The notes: a model not told the origin generated them from the sequence alone. Counted from the first letter of the stretch, positions 30,847 through 39,364 are shown. The stretch is DNA of 64,000 nucleotides from Streptomyces griseochromogenes (GCF_001542625.1 NZ_CP016279.1:1-64000); one strand, 5' to 3'. Program-made: numbers and translations.

Positions 30847-32037
30847 ATGACGCTGCCGACCCAACTCGACGACCTCCTCAAACTCGCGGCGGAGACGGGC
30901 GACCGGCTCGCCCCGCTCGCCGCCGACACCGACGCCGGACGCGACAACGGCCACGAGACCTACCGCATCCTGCGCGAGTCCGGTCTGCTCGCCCTGCTCG
31001 TCCCCCAGGAAGCGGGCGGTGCCGGCCTGGGCTTCGGCGACTACTGGCGGGTACTGGCCGAACTCGGCGCGCACAACGGCGCCGCCGCCCTCGGCTTCAA
31101 CATGCACCACGTCGTCATCGGCGCGCTCGCCGATGCCGCCGGCACCCGGTTGCCCCCGGCCGCCGAGACGTTCCGCGCCTGGATGCTGGACGAGGTCGTG
31201 AACGGGCGCAAGCTGTTCGCCTCCGCCACCTCCGAGGCGGGCCGCGGCGCCAAACTCCGCGGGATGCAGACCCGTTACCGGCTCTCCGACGACGGCACGC
31301 ACTACATCCTGAGCGGCAAGAAGTCCTTCGTGTCGCTGGCCGGCGCCGCCGACTACTACGTCGTCGCGGCCGCCGCCGAGAGCGGCGCCGAGGACACCGG
31401 CGAGGCCTCGCACTTCGTCGTCGCCGCCGACGACCCCGGCGTGAGCTTCGGCACCGTGCAGCACATGTCGGCGATGTACGGCACCAGCACCGCCCCGATG
31501 ACGCTGGACGAGGTCCGGGTGCCCCGCTCCCGCCTCTACCTCGGCGTCGAGGGCATGTCCCTGTTCAAGGTCGTGCGCGAACCGCACTGGATGGTCGCCG
31601 GGTACACCGGCGCCTACCTCGGCATCGCCGAGGCCCTCTTCAGGCACACCGTCGACCATGTCACCGCCTCCCCCGCCCGCGCCGACTCGCCTGTGGTGCA
31701 GCAGGAGCTGGGCCGGATGTCCGCCCGGCTGCGAGCCGCCCGCGCCCTGGTGCACGAGGCCGGTGACCTCGTCACCGCCGAGCGCGGCAGCCTGGAGGCC
31801 AACGCCATGGTGCACGCCGCCAAGTACGTCGTCGGCGAGGCCGGACCGCAGCTCGCCCAGGACGCGCTGAGGCTGTGCGGCTCCGCCGCCGTCAGCCGCA
31901 GCCACCCGCTGGAGCGGCTGATCCGCGAGGCCCAGTTCGCCCATGTGATGCCCGCCAAGCCGCAGGAGTGCCTGGAATACCTGGGCAAGGCCGCGGTCGG
32001 CGTCAACCTCTATGACGCCAGGGCGTTCGCATGGTGA
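30847..32037 (+). CDS. Acyl-CoA dehydrogenase-fold protein, probable flavin-dependent monooxygenase
   Basis: A 396-residue protein of the acyl-CoA dehydrogenase fold (ASATSEAGRGAKL, SGKKSFVSLAGAADYYVVAA, RLCGSAAVSRSHPLERLIREAQ). Aligned by eye, neither catalytic Glu position is Glu: the isovaleryl-type site is Met in HWMVAGYTGAYLG and the medium-chain-type site reads VMPAKP. Loss of the base, plus a flavin reductase gene overlapping its 3' end by 7 bp, fits the two-component group D monooxygenases (DszC, HsaA, KijD3-like), which use reduced flavin and O2. N- or C-hydroxylation is a plausible role. A catalytically distinct dehydrogenase is the alternative. Confidence 0.8.
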   Translation: MTLPTQLDDLLKLAAETGDRLAPLAADTDAGRDNGHETYRILRESGLLALLVPQEAGGAGLGFGDYWRVLAELGAHNGAAALGFNMHHVVIGALADAAGTRLPPAAETFRAWMLDEVVNGRKLFASATSEAGRGAKLRGMQTRYRLSDDGTHYILSGKKSFVSLAGAADYYVVAAAAESGAEDTGEASHFVVAADDPGVSFGTVQHMSAMYGTSTAPMTLDEVRVPRSRLYLGVEGMSLFKVVREPHWMVAGYTGAYLGIAEALFRHTVDHVTASPARADSPVVQQELGRMSARLRAARALVHEAGDLVTAERGSLEANAMVHAAKYVVGEAGPQLAQDALRLCGSAAVSRSHPLERLIREAQFAHVMPAKPQECLEYLGKAAVGVNLYDARAFAW

Positions 32038-32549
32038 CCCCCGTCCAGGACGAACTCGTGGCGACCCGCGACGCCTTCCGGGCCCTGATGGGCTCCCACC
32101 CCAGCGGCGTCGCCGTCATCGCCACCGCCGATGCGCAGGGCACGCCGTACGGTTTCACCTGCACCGCCCTGTGCTCGCTCTCCCTCGACCCGCCGCAGCT
32201 GCTGGTGTGCGCGGGCAACAACGGGAGCACCCTCCCGGTCCTGGCCGCCCGCGGGGCCTTCACCGTCAACCTCCTGCACAGTGCCGGGCAGCGCGCCGCC
32301 GAGGCGTTCGCCGGGCCGGCCGCCGAACGGTTCGGCACCGTCTCCTGGCAGCCCGCGCCCACCACCGGCCTTCCGGTGCTGACCGAGGACGCGCACGCCA
32401 CCGCCGAGTGCCGGGTCACCCGGCTCATCCCGGCCGCCGATCACACCATCGTGATCGGCGAGGTGCTGCACACCCGGACCCACGCCCCGGCCGGCGAAGA
32501 GCCGCCTCTGCTGTACGGCATGCGCCGCTACGCCACCTGGCCGGCCTGA
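32031..32549 (+). CDS. Flavin reductase (HpaC/DszD-like)
   Basis: A 172-residue NAD(P)H:flavin oxidoreductase with the split-barrel features HPSGVAVIAT, GFTCTALCSLSLDPPQLLVC, GAFTVNLLH and the ADHTIVIGEV strand (GDH-equivalent). It supplies free FMNH2 or FADH2 to a partner monooxygenase. The start lies inside the upstream acyl-CoA dehydrogenase-fold gene, which makes that protein the obvious partner. Confidence 0.92.
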   Translation: MVTPVQDELVATRDAFRALMGSHPSGVAVIATADAQGTPYGFTCTALCSLSLDPPQLLVCAGNNGSTLPVLAARGAFTVNLLHSAGQRAAEAFAGPAAERFGTVSWQPAPTTGLPVLTEDAHATAECRVTRLIPAADHTIVIGEVLHTRTHAPAGEEPPLLYGMRRYATWPA

Positions 32550-32629
32550 CCGGGCCGCGCCCCGCCGGCCGGCCCCACCCGTGGTCGCGCCCCACCACCA
32601 CACGCCCCCACCACCTGTGAGGAATCCGC

Positions 32630-33046
32630 ATGTACCGCACCCTGATGAAGTCGAAGATCCACCGCGCCACCGTCACCCAGGCCGAGCTGCACTACGTCGG
32701 CTCGGTGACCGTCGACTCCGACCTCATGAAGGCCGCCGACCTGATGGCCGGCGAGAAGGTCGACATCGTCGACATCGACAACGGGGCCCGGCTGTCCACC
32801 TACGTCATCGAAGGCCCGGCCGGCTCCGGCGTCATCGGCATCAACGGCGCCGCGGCCCGCCTCATCAGCCCCGGCGACCTCGTCATCCTCATCGCCTACG
32901 CCTCCATGACGGACGCCGAGGCCGCCTCCTTCGTCCCCAACGTCGTCTTCGTCGACGAACACAACGCCGTTTCGGGCCTGGGCGGCGACCCGGCCGAGGC
33001 ACCCGAGGGCTCGGGCCTTCAGCGTGGCGACCTCGTCGCCGGCTGA
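32630..33046 (+). CDS. panD: Aspartate 1-decarboxylase PanD, island copy
   Basis: PanD converts L-aspartate to beta-alanine using a pyruvoyl group. The 138-residue proenzyme has the self-cleavage site Gly24-Ser25 (HYVGSVTVD), the substrate Lys9 region ([12 protein letters not shown]) and [16 protein letters not shown], all intact, so it should mature and work. AGGAATCC precedes ATG 32630. It lies mid-operon, away from panB/panC, so it serves this pathway: either as a source of beta-alanine or as an insensitive second copy protecting against a PanD- or pantothenate-directed product. I cannot see whether the genome has another panD. Confidence 0.95.
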   Translation: MYRTLMKSKIHRATVTQAELHYVGSVTVDSDLMKAADLMAGEKVDIVDIDNGARLSTYVIEGPAGSGVIGINGAAARLISPGDLVILIAYASMTDAEAASFVPNVVFVDEHNAVSGLGGDPAEAPEGSGLQRGDLVAG

Positions 33047-33077
33047 GCGCCCGGACACGCCATTTCAGGGAGATGCC

Positions 33078-33812
33078 ATGACGATCTCCGTGGTCAGCGG
33101 CGGCACCCGCGGCATCGGACGGACACTGAGCCTCAGGCTCGCCGCCCTCGGCCACCAGGTGATCGCCCTCTACCGCGGTGACGACCGGGCCGCACAGGAG
33201 ACCGCGAAGGCCGGCGACGGCCGGATCGAGACGCTGCGCTGCGACCTCGCCCGGCCCGAGGAGATCCGGGCGGTCTGCGACGAGATCACCGGCGCGTACG
33301 GCGCACCGTCCGTGCTGGTCAACAACGCCGGAGTGAACCGCGACCGGCCGTTCCTGTCGATGACCGCCGAGGACTGGGACACCGTGCTCGCCACCAACCT
33401 CTCCGGTCCCTTCCACCTCACCCGAGCCCTTGCACCCGCGATGGCGGAGGCGGGCGGCGGCAGCATCGTCAACGTCGCCTCCACCACGGCGATCCGGCCC
33501 CGTGCGAACGGCGCCAACTACTGCGCGAGCAAGGCGGGCCTGCTCCAGCTCACCAAGTGCCTGGCCCTCGAACTCGCTCCGCACATCAGGGTGAACGCCC
33601 TGCTGCCCGGATTCACCGACACCGAAGAGGTCACCGAGCGCTACCGCCTCGATGACCCGCAGCGGCTGGCCGCCGTCCTGGACACCATCCCCGGCGGCCG
33701 GCTCGGCACGGCCGAGGACATGGCCGATGCCCTCGAATTCCTGGTGACCGCGCGCAGCGGCTATGTCACGGGACAACAACTCATCGTCGATGGCGGCCAC
33801 TTCATGGGATGA
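33078..33812 (+). CDS. Short-chain dehydrogenase/reductase (FabG-like)
   Basis: A 244-residue NAD(P)-dependent oxidoreductase. The cofactor motif is GGTRGIG near the N-terminus. NNAG, Ser135, Tyr148 and Lys152 (YCASK) give a complete catalytic tetrad. The C-terminal VTGQQLIVDGGHFMG is typical of FabG-like enzymes. GGGAGATG precedes ATG 33078. It could reduce a carrier-bound beta-keto or imine group, or oxidise a hydroxyl introduced by the neighbouring oxygenases. Confidence 0.9.
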   Translation: MTISVVSGGTRGIGRTLSLRLAALGHQVIALYRGDDRAAQETAKAGDGRIETLRCDLARPEEIRAVCDEITGAYGAPSVLVNNAGVNRDRPFLSMTAEDWDTVLATNLSGPFHLTRALAPAMAEAGGGSIVNVASTTAIRPRANGANYCASKAGLLQLTKCLALELAPHIRVNALLPGFTDTEEVTERYRLDDPQRLAAVLDTIPGGRLGTAEDMADALEFLVTARSGYVTGQQLIVDGGHFMG

Positions 33813-33886
33813 CCCCCCACCACCGGTCCGCCCACGCCCACCGGTGCGCCCCGACGGATTCCCTCACCTCTCAGGAGAAGAAGCGC

Positions 33887-34699
33887 ATGCGACTGACCCA
33901 GCAACAGGCCGACCAGTACCACCAGCAGGGGTTCCTCATGCTCGAATCCCTCCTCGACCCGCAGGAGGTGGAGAGTCTTCGCGCCGCCTTCGAGCGCGAC
34001 GGGAAGGTCCCCGGCCCACAGGTGGTGACCGAGGACGGCGGCACGGAGGTACGCGCGGTCTACTCCTCACACCAGCGCCAGCCCGAGTTCGCCGGTCTGA
34101 TCCGCGACCCGCGCATCCTGGAGCCTGTCCAGCAGCTGCTCACCGAGGACGTCTACCTCTACCAGTTCAAGATCAACGCCAAGCCGGCGTTCGGCGGCGA
34201 CAAGTGGGCCTGGCACCAGGACTTCCTCGCCTGGCGGCTCGCCGACAACCTGCCCGCTCCGCGCCAGGTCAACATCGGCGTCTTCCTCGACGATGTCACC
34301 GAGTTCAACGGCCCGGTCATCTTCCTGCCGGGCTCGCACCAGGGCGGACTCGTCCACGAGGGCCGCTCGGCCGCCGCCAGGTCCGAGCAGCACCTCGACC
34401 CCGACGACATCTCACTGTCGCCGCAGCACCTCGCCGAACACGTCGACCGGCACGGCATGACCAGCCCCAAGGGCCCGGCCGGCTCCGTCGTGCTGTTCTC
34501 CCCGGAGATCGTGCACGGTTCGTCCCCCAACATGTCGCCGTTCGCCCGCCGGCTGCTGATCGCCACCTACAACGACACCGCCAACCTGCCGCGGCCCACG
34601 GGCGAACCCCGCCCGGACTACGTGGTGTGCCGCGACACCGAGCCGCTGCGCCCGCTGGCGGCCCCGTTCTCCCAGACCCTGAGCACGGTGACGGCATGA
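33887..34699 (+). CDS. Phytanoyl-CoA/EctD-type Fe(II)/2-oxoglutarate dioxygenase
   Basis: A 270-residue dioxygenase. The facial triad is His110-x-Asp112 (WHQDF) and His210 (IVHGSSPN), with Arg221/Arg222 near for 2-oxoglutarate. The core WHQDF...N-x-G-V-F-L-DD-V-T...NGP-V-x-F-L-PGSHQ is close in pattern to ectoine 5-hydroxylase EctD, so it probably hydroxylates (or desaturates) a small amino-acid-like, perhaps cyclic, compound. No ectABC genes are nearby, so it is not a regular EctD. ATG 33887 follows AGGAGAAG. Its stop overlaps the next gene (ATGA). Confidence 0.9.
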   Translation: MRLTQQQADQYHQQGFLMLESLLDPQEVESLRAAFERDGKVPGPQVVTEDGGTEVRAVYSSHQRQPEFAGLIRDPRILEPVQQLLTEDVYLYQFKINAKPAFGGDKWAWHQDFLAWRLADNLPAPRQVNIGVFLDDVTEFNGPVIFLPGSHQGGLVHEGRSAAARSEQHLDPDDISLSPQHLAEHVDRHGMTSPKGPAGSVVLFSPEIVHGSSPNMSPFARRLLIATYNDTANLPRPTGEPRPDYVVCRDTEPLRPLAAPFSQTLSTVTA

Positions 34700-35802
34700 C
34701 CGAGCGCACCGGACGCGCCGTCGTCCTGGAGGAGTTCGCCGAGCCACTGCGACTGCGGGAGTTCCCGCTGCCCGCGGCCCCCGACGGGGGCATGGTCGTC
34801 GCCTGCGGATACGGCGGCGTCTGCGGCACGGACCTGCATCTGCAACAGGGCCACCTGGACATCCCCGTCCCGCTCGTGCTCGGCCACGAAGGGCTCGGTG
34901 TCATAGAGGAGCTGGGCGCCGGAACCCACCAGGACGCCGCCGGGACCCCGCTCGCGGTCGGCGACACGGTGATGTGGGCCTCCTCCATCGCCTGCGGCGT
35001 CTGCCCGCCCTGCCGGCTGCACCGCGAACCGACCCTGTGCGAGCGGCGCCGCACCTACGGCGTCAACCGCGCCCTCACCGACGGCCCGGAACTCTCGGGG
35101 GCCTGGGCCGACCACATCGTGCTGCAACCCGGCACCACCGTGATCAAGGTTCCCGACGGCACCGACCCGCTCGCCGCCATGTCACTGGCCTGCGCCGGGC
35201 CCACCGTGGCACACGCGTTGTACGAGAGGCGGCCGGTGCGGTTGGGCGAGACCGTCGTCGTGCAGGGCAGCGGCCCGGTCGGGCTGGCAGCGGCCGCGTT
35301 CGCGCAGCTGGCCGGTGCCGCCAAGGTCGTCGTCGTCGGCGGCCCGGCCGGCCGGCTGGACCGGGCCGCCGCGGCCGGCATCGGTGACGTCCACCTGAAC
35401 ATCGCCGACGCCGCCGACCCCACCGAGGTCCTGCGCGAGGTACGGGCCGCCACCGGAGGGGACGGCGCCGACCTGGTGATCGAGTGCGCCGGAGTGCCGG
35501 CCGCCGTCGGACAGGGCCTCACCCTGGCCCGCCGGGGCGGCAGCTACCTGATCATCGGCCAGTACACGGATGCCGGGGACACCCTGATCAACCCGCACCA
35601 GATCGTCCACCGGCAGCTCGACGTCATCGGCTCCTGGGCCTTCACAGGCGCCCACCTCGTCGAATACGTCCGCCTGTTGCCGGCCCTCACCAGCCGGTTC
35701 GACCTGGCGAGCCTGGTGACGCCGTTCCCGCTGGAGCAGCACGCCGACGCGCTCACCGCGGTCGCCGACGGGTCGGTGATGAAGGCGGTGCTCACGTCCT
35801 GA
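34696..35802 (+). CDS. Zinc-dependent alcohol dehydrogenase (MDR family)
   Basis: A 368-residue medium-chain dehydrogenase. Catalytic zinc ligands sit in GGVCGTDLH and GHEGLG. The structural-zinc loop has the C-x2-C-x2-C-x7-C pattern (CGVCPPCRLHREPTLC). The Rossmann motif is GSGPVGLAAA. It resembles threonine or sorbitol dehydrogenase-type enzymes and would interconvert a hydroxyl and a carbonyl. It is translationally coupled to the dioxygenase, suggesting it oxidises the hydroxyl that enzyme installs. It is the last gene of the operon. Confidence 0.92.
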   Translation: MTERTGRAVVLEEFAEPLRLREFPLPAAPDGGMVVACGYGGVCGTDLHLQQGHLDIPVPLVLGHEGLGVIEELGAGTHQDAAGTPLAVGDTVMWASSIACGVCPPCRLHREPTLCERRRTYGVNRALTDGPELSGAWADHIVLQPGTTVIKVPDGTDPLAAMSLACAGPTVAHALYERRPVRLGETVVVQGSGPVGLAAAAFAQLAGAAKVVVVGGPAGRLDRAAAAGIGDVHLNIADAADPTEVLREVRAATGGDGADLVIECAGVPAAVGQGLTLARRGGSYLIIGQYTDAGDTLINPHQIVHRQLDVIGSWAFTGAHLVEYVRLLPALTSRFDLASLVTPFPLEQHADALTAVADGSVMKAVLTS

Positions 35803-35955
35803 CACCTCGTCTCCTGATGCTCACCTCCTGACGCACCGACCCCCGCGGTGCGCCGGTGACGGTGAAGGCAGCGGCCCGACAGCAGCCTTCCGGCGCGGTC
35901 GGGCCGCTACCGCTGCCCGCTCGCCCGCTCACCCGGCGCCCGGACAGGCACCGGC

Positions 35956-36777
35956 TCACCCGGCGAGCGCCCCCAGCGCCTCCTCCGTCGCCTTGTCGTC
36001 GGGAAGGTAGGCCAGCAGGTGGTGGCCCGGCTCGTCCACGGCGGCGAGCTTGACGTACCGCAGCCGCAGATCACCGGCCACCGGGTGCCGGAAATGGCGT
36101 ACGGCGGGATGGAACGCCGAGGTCTCCCGGCGGCCGTGCCAGCGGACCGCGTCCGGGTCGGCCAGCAGCTCCTCGGTGATCTCCGCATAGCGGCCGTCCT
36201 CCGGATGCCGGGCCGCCTTCGCCCGGAACTGTCCGAGCAGACTCCGCGCCTCCGGCTCCCAACTGGCCAGCAGCGTACGGGCCGGCGGCCAGCGGAACAC
36301 CAGCCACAGCAGATTGCGCTGCTTGGGTGCCAGCCGCGCCGGGTCGGTGAGCAGTGCCGTGTAGCCCGAGTTCCAGGCCAGCAGATCCCAGTGCGGATCG
36401 AGCACCACGGCCGGGTTCGGCGCCAGCGACTCCACGAGCGACAGCAGATTCCGCGACACCCACCCCGGCGGTCGCTCGGCCGGCCCGGCGTGCTCCACGA
36501 ACGACAGCACATGCGCGGTCTCGTCCGCGTTCAGCCGCAGCGCCCGCGCCACGGACCGCAGCACCTGCTCCGACGTACGGACCCGTCCCTGCTCCAGCCA
36601 CGCGTACCAGGAACTGCTGACCCCGGCCAGCCCGGCGACTTCCTCGCGCCGCAGCCCTGGGGTACGGCGCCGCCGTGAGCCGGGCAGCCCCACGTCGGCG
36701 GGCGCCAGCCGCTCGCGGCGGGAGCGCAGAAACGCGCCCAGTTCGCGGCGCGGGCCACCGGGTTCGCTGCCGCTCAC
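35956..36777 (-). CDS. XRE-family regulator with MmyB-type ligand-binding domain
   Basis: A 273-residue regulator. The HTH (about 15-80, ELGAFLRSRRERL...GLRREEVAGLAGVSSSWYAWLEQGR) is followed by the MmyB-like ligand domain (about 105-265, with DPHWDLLAWNSGYTALL and the DLRLRYVKLAAVDEPGHHLL end). I chose GTG 36777 because GAGGAG lies upstream and homologues start here. It is divergent from the exporter gene, so it probably controls it. Such proteins commonly bind fatty-acid-like ligands and repress adjacent oxidoreductase or efflux genes. Confidence 0.88.
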   Translation of the reverse strand: MSGSEPGGPRRELGAFLRSRRERLAPADVGLPGSRRRRTPGLRREEVAGLAGVSSSWYAWLEQGRVRTSEQVLRSVARALRLNADETAHVLSFVEHAGPAERPPGWVSRNLLSLVESLAPNPAVVLDPHWDLLAWNSGYTALLTDPARLAPKQRNLLWLVFRWPPARTLLASWEPEARSLLGQFRAKAARHPEDGRYAEITEELLADPDAVRWHGRRETSAFHPAVRHFRHPVAGDLRLRYVKLAAVDEPGHHLLAYLPDDKATEEALGALAG

Positions 36778-36936
36778 GCCCCCACTCCTCACTGCACCGC
36801 CGGCCTGCTCCTGGGGCATCGCACCGTGCCCAGGGTGTGAGCAAGGGTAATCGGCTACGGGGTCACCCCGGTGGGCCGCGGTGATGGGCTGGATCGGCCG
36901 GTCCGACAGCACCGCGAGCACGACACAAGGAGCCCC

Positions 36937-38151
36937 ATGGACACCGCCGACTCACCCCGCACCACTCCCGCACCCCCTCCGGCTGCCGCCATCGGCCCGG
37001 CCGCCCCGCCGATGCCCGCCGCCTCGCTGCGTCTGCTGCGCGCAGCCGGTTTCGTCAGCAACTTCGACCGCTTCTGCATCACCCCGATGCTGCTGCTCAT
37101 CGGCAGCCGGCTCGGCGTGCCGCTGACCACGGTGATGCTCGCCGCCAGCGGCTATTTCCTCGCCTACGGGCTGATGCAGCCGGTCTGGGGCCTGGCGAGC
37201 GACCGGCTGGGCCGGGTGCGGGTCATGCGGATCTCGCTGACCGGGGCCGCCGTCGCCGCGCTCTGTTCGGTGATCGCGCCCGGCGCGACGGTGCTGATCG
37301 TGGCGCGCGTCGCGGCCGGCGCGTTCTTCGCCGCGTCCATCGCCGCATCCATCACGTACGTCGGGGACACCGTGCCCGCCGCGGTCCGCCAGCGCCCCCT
37401 CAGCGAGCTGATGACCGCGTTCGCGCTGGGCACCGCCGTGGCCACCGTCGTCGCCGGGGCACTGGCGCACTACATCAGTTGGCGGCTGGTCTTCGCCCTG
37501 CCCGGTTTGATCGCCGCCTACCTGGTCGTCGCCCTGCGCCGACTTCCGGAACCGCCGCGCGCGGCACCTGGCGCGCTGCTCGCCCCGTTCAAGGTCGTCC
37601 TGAGTTCCCGCTGGCAGTGGTACGTCATGGCCGTCGCGATGCTCGAAGGCGCCGTACTGCTGGGCTTCCTGACCTACATCGCGCCGGCGCTGGAGGCCCA
37701 GGGAGCCTCGGCGACGCTGGCCGGTGCGGTGTCCGCGCTGTACGGCGTGGGCTCGATGGCCGCGGCGCAGATGGTCAAGCGGCTGGTCGGGCGCTGGACG
37801 CCGGTGCGGCTGATCGTGGTCGGCGGGGCGCAGATGGCGGTGGCGTTCGGCTTCGCTGCGGCCAGCCGGTCCGTGCCCGCGCTGGTGGGGTGCGCTCTGC
37901 TGCTCGGTGGTGGCTGGTCGTTCATGCATTCCACGATCCAGTCCTGGGCCACCACGCTGGCTCCGGCCGCCCGCGCCACCGGCGTCGCGATGTTCGGCGT
38001 GGCTCTCTACGTCGGCAGCGCCCTGGCCAGTGCCTTCGCCGCCGGGCCCGCGGAACACCACGCTTACCGGGGTATGTTCCTGACGGCCGCGGTCCTCACC
38101 GTCCCACTGACCGTGGCCGCCGCTGTGGGCCGCGCCCGTTACCGGAGCTGA
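36937..38151 (+). CDS. Major facilitator superfamily exporter
   Basis: A 404-residue integral membrane protein with about 12 hydrophobic segments. The cytoplasmic loop between helices 2 and 3 has the MFS signature-like GLASDRLGRVRVMR. The N-terminus is Pro/Ala-rich and soluble. AAGGAG precedes ATG 36937. The pattern is DHA1-type drug efflux. Adjacent to the biosynthetic operon and its own divergent regulator, it is the best candidate for exporting the product and giving self-resistance. Confidence 0.9.
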   Translation: MDTADSPRTTPAPPPAAAIGPAAPPMPAASLRLLRAAGFVSNFDRFCITPMLLLIGSRLGVPLTTVMLAASGYFLAYGLMQPVWGLASDRLGRVRVMRISLTGAAVAALCSVIAPGATVLIVARVAAGAFFAASIAASITYVGDTVPAAVRQRPLSELMTAFALGTAVATVVAGALAHYISWRLVFALPGLIAAYLVVALRRLPEPPRAAPGALLAPFKVVLSSRWQWYVMAVAMLEGAVLLGFLTYIAPALEAQGASATLAGAVSALYGVGSMAAAQMVKRLVGRWTPVRLIVVGGAQMAVAFGFAAASRSVPALVGCALLLGGGWSFMHSTIQSWATTLAPAARATGVAMFGVALYVGSALASAFAAGPAEHHAYRGMFLTAAVLTVPLTVAAAVGRARYRS

Positions 38152-38479
38152 CCCGCCCGCGTCGTCACCAGTCCGGCGCCCGATCCCTGCGAACAGGCGC
38201 TCGGAGTTCGGGAGACCGGCCTGCCGTAAGGATTCCTTGCCGGATTCCGAACCCAGCTACATATTAGGTTCCCTTCTGGGAGCCATTCGAAGTCCTTCTG
38301 GAAGAAGGGCCGGGGCGGCAGGGGCGAGTCCGGTGATCGTCCTGGTTCTGCTACAGAGCGACCAGTATCTGTCCCGCCTCTGTCACACTCCCGCTTTCAC
38401 CCGGCTTCACCGAATCACCGAAAACCCGGGCATTGGTATCCTGGGCCGTTCAAGTTAGGCCGAACGGGGGACATAGCCT
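38152..38479 (+). promoter_or_regulatory. Spacer upstream of the second MmyB-type regulator
   Basis: A 328-bp stretch without a credible gene, more AT-rich than its flanks around 38220-38300 and 38400-38460. GTTC...GAAC arms (GTTCAAGTTAGGCCGAAC, 38449-38466) lie about 14 bp before the GTG and could be a self-regulatory site. No other structure seen. Confidence 0.35.
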
Positions 38480-39292
38480 GTGACGAATGATCCGGTGTCA
38501 CCGGACAATCTGTCCACGCTGGTGAGGGGCTGGCGCAGACGCCTCACCCGGGATCAGGTCCCGGAGTTGAGGAGGAGTCGTCAGACCAGGTCAAGGATGG
38601 TCAGCCAGGAGGAAATGGCTCAGCTGACCGGTGTCAGCAGCGTCTGGTACGGGAAGTTCGAACGAGGCGGAGCGGCACAATATTCGGAGGATTTCCTGAA
38701 CCGTGTCTCCTGCGCCCTGAGACTCGACGAGGCCGAACGAAAGCTGCTGTTCCTGCACGCGGTCGGCTGGGAGCCGACGAGCCCCGCGAATTGCCGGGAC
38801 GCCGGTATCGCCGACGGAGTACGGCGACTTCTGGAACTCCAGCCCTGGCCCGCCTACGCATCCGACACGGCATGGGACGTCATTTACCACAACCGGGCCT
38901 TCAGTGAATGGTTCCCGTTCGGGGTCGCCGAGCAGAACATCGCCAAGGAGGTGTTCGCTCCCGACACCGGCAGACGAATTCGCTTCCACAACTGGGAGCA
39001 GGACTGGGCCGGGCCGATGCTGGCCCAGATGCGGATGGCGCAGGCCCGACACCCGGAGAACACCCGTCTGAACACGGTCGTCGAAGAGATCCTCGACACC
39101 AGCGAATGCGCCCGCCGGCTGTGGCGCCAGCATCGGGTCGCCGAGCACGCGGACGGGAACCGGCGCGATCTGTTCCGGGTGGACCAGGAGACACCGACGA
39201 CCATCGAGATCGTCATGACCTCCCCGCTGGGCAACGGAGATCTGCGGCTGGTCTCGCTCATCCCGGTGCGGCCGGACGAGGGCTCCAGGTAG
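38480..39292 (+). CDS. XRE-family regulator with MmyB-type ligand-binding domain (second copy)
   Basis: A 270-residue regulator built like the one at 35956: HTH at about 25-75 (RTRSRMVSQEEMAQLTGVSSVWYGKFERG) and a MmyB-like ligand domain (about 100-262, DTAWDVIYHNRAFSEWF...LGNGDLRLVSLIPV). It is divergent in sequence, so it is not a recent duplicate. GTG 38480. It ends just before a bidirectional terminator. It may control the carbonyl-metabolism genes downstream or the pathway as a whole. Confidence 0.87.
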   Translation: MTNDPVSPDNLSTLVRGWRRRLTRDQVPELRRSRQTRSRMVSQEEMAQLTGVSSVWYGKFERGGAAQYSEDFLNRVSCALRLDEAERKLLFLHAVGWEPTSPANCRDAGIADGVRRLLELQPWPAYASDTAWDVIYHNRAFSEWFPFGVAEQNIAKEVFAPDTGRRIRFHNWEQDWAGPMLAQMRMAQARHPENTRLNTVVEEILDTSECARRLWRQHRVAEHADGNRRDLFRVDQETPTTIEIVMTSPLGNGDLRLVSLIPVRPDEGSR

Positions 39293-39304
39293 CGGCGGGC
39301 AAGG

Positions 39305-39342
39305 ACCGGCGTTGCCCCGCAGGGGGCCGGGGCAACGCCGGT
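39305..39342. terminator. Bidirectional hairpin terminator
   Basis: A 14-bp perfect stem (ACCGGCGTTGCCCC, 39305-39318, with 39329-39342) between the convergent ends of the regulator and the nudC-like gene. Confidence 0.8.
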
Positions 39343-39364
39343 CGACGGGGCGGCCGTTCCCGGT

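Noticed and set aside
33887..34699. Naming the dioxygenase EctD
   Set aside because: Motifs are EctD-like, but there are no ectA, ectB or ectC genes and the operon context is a carrier-protein pathway.
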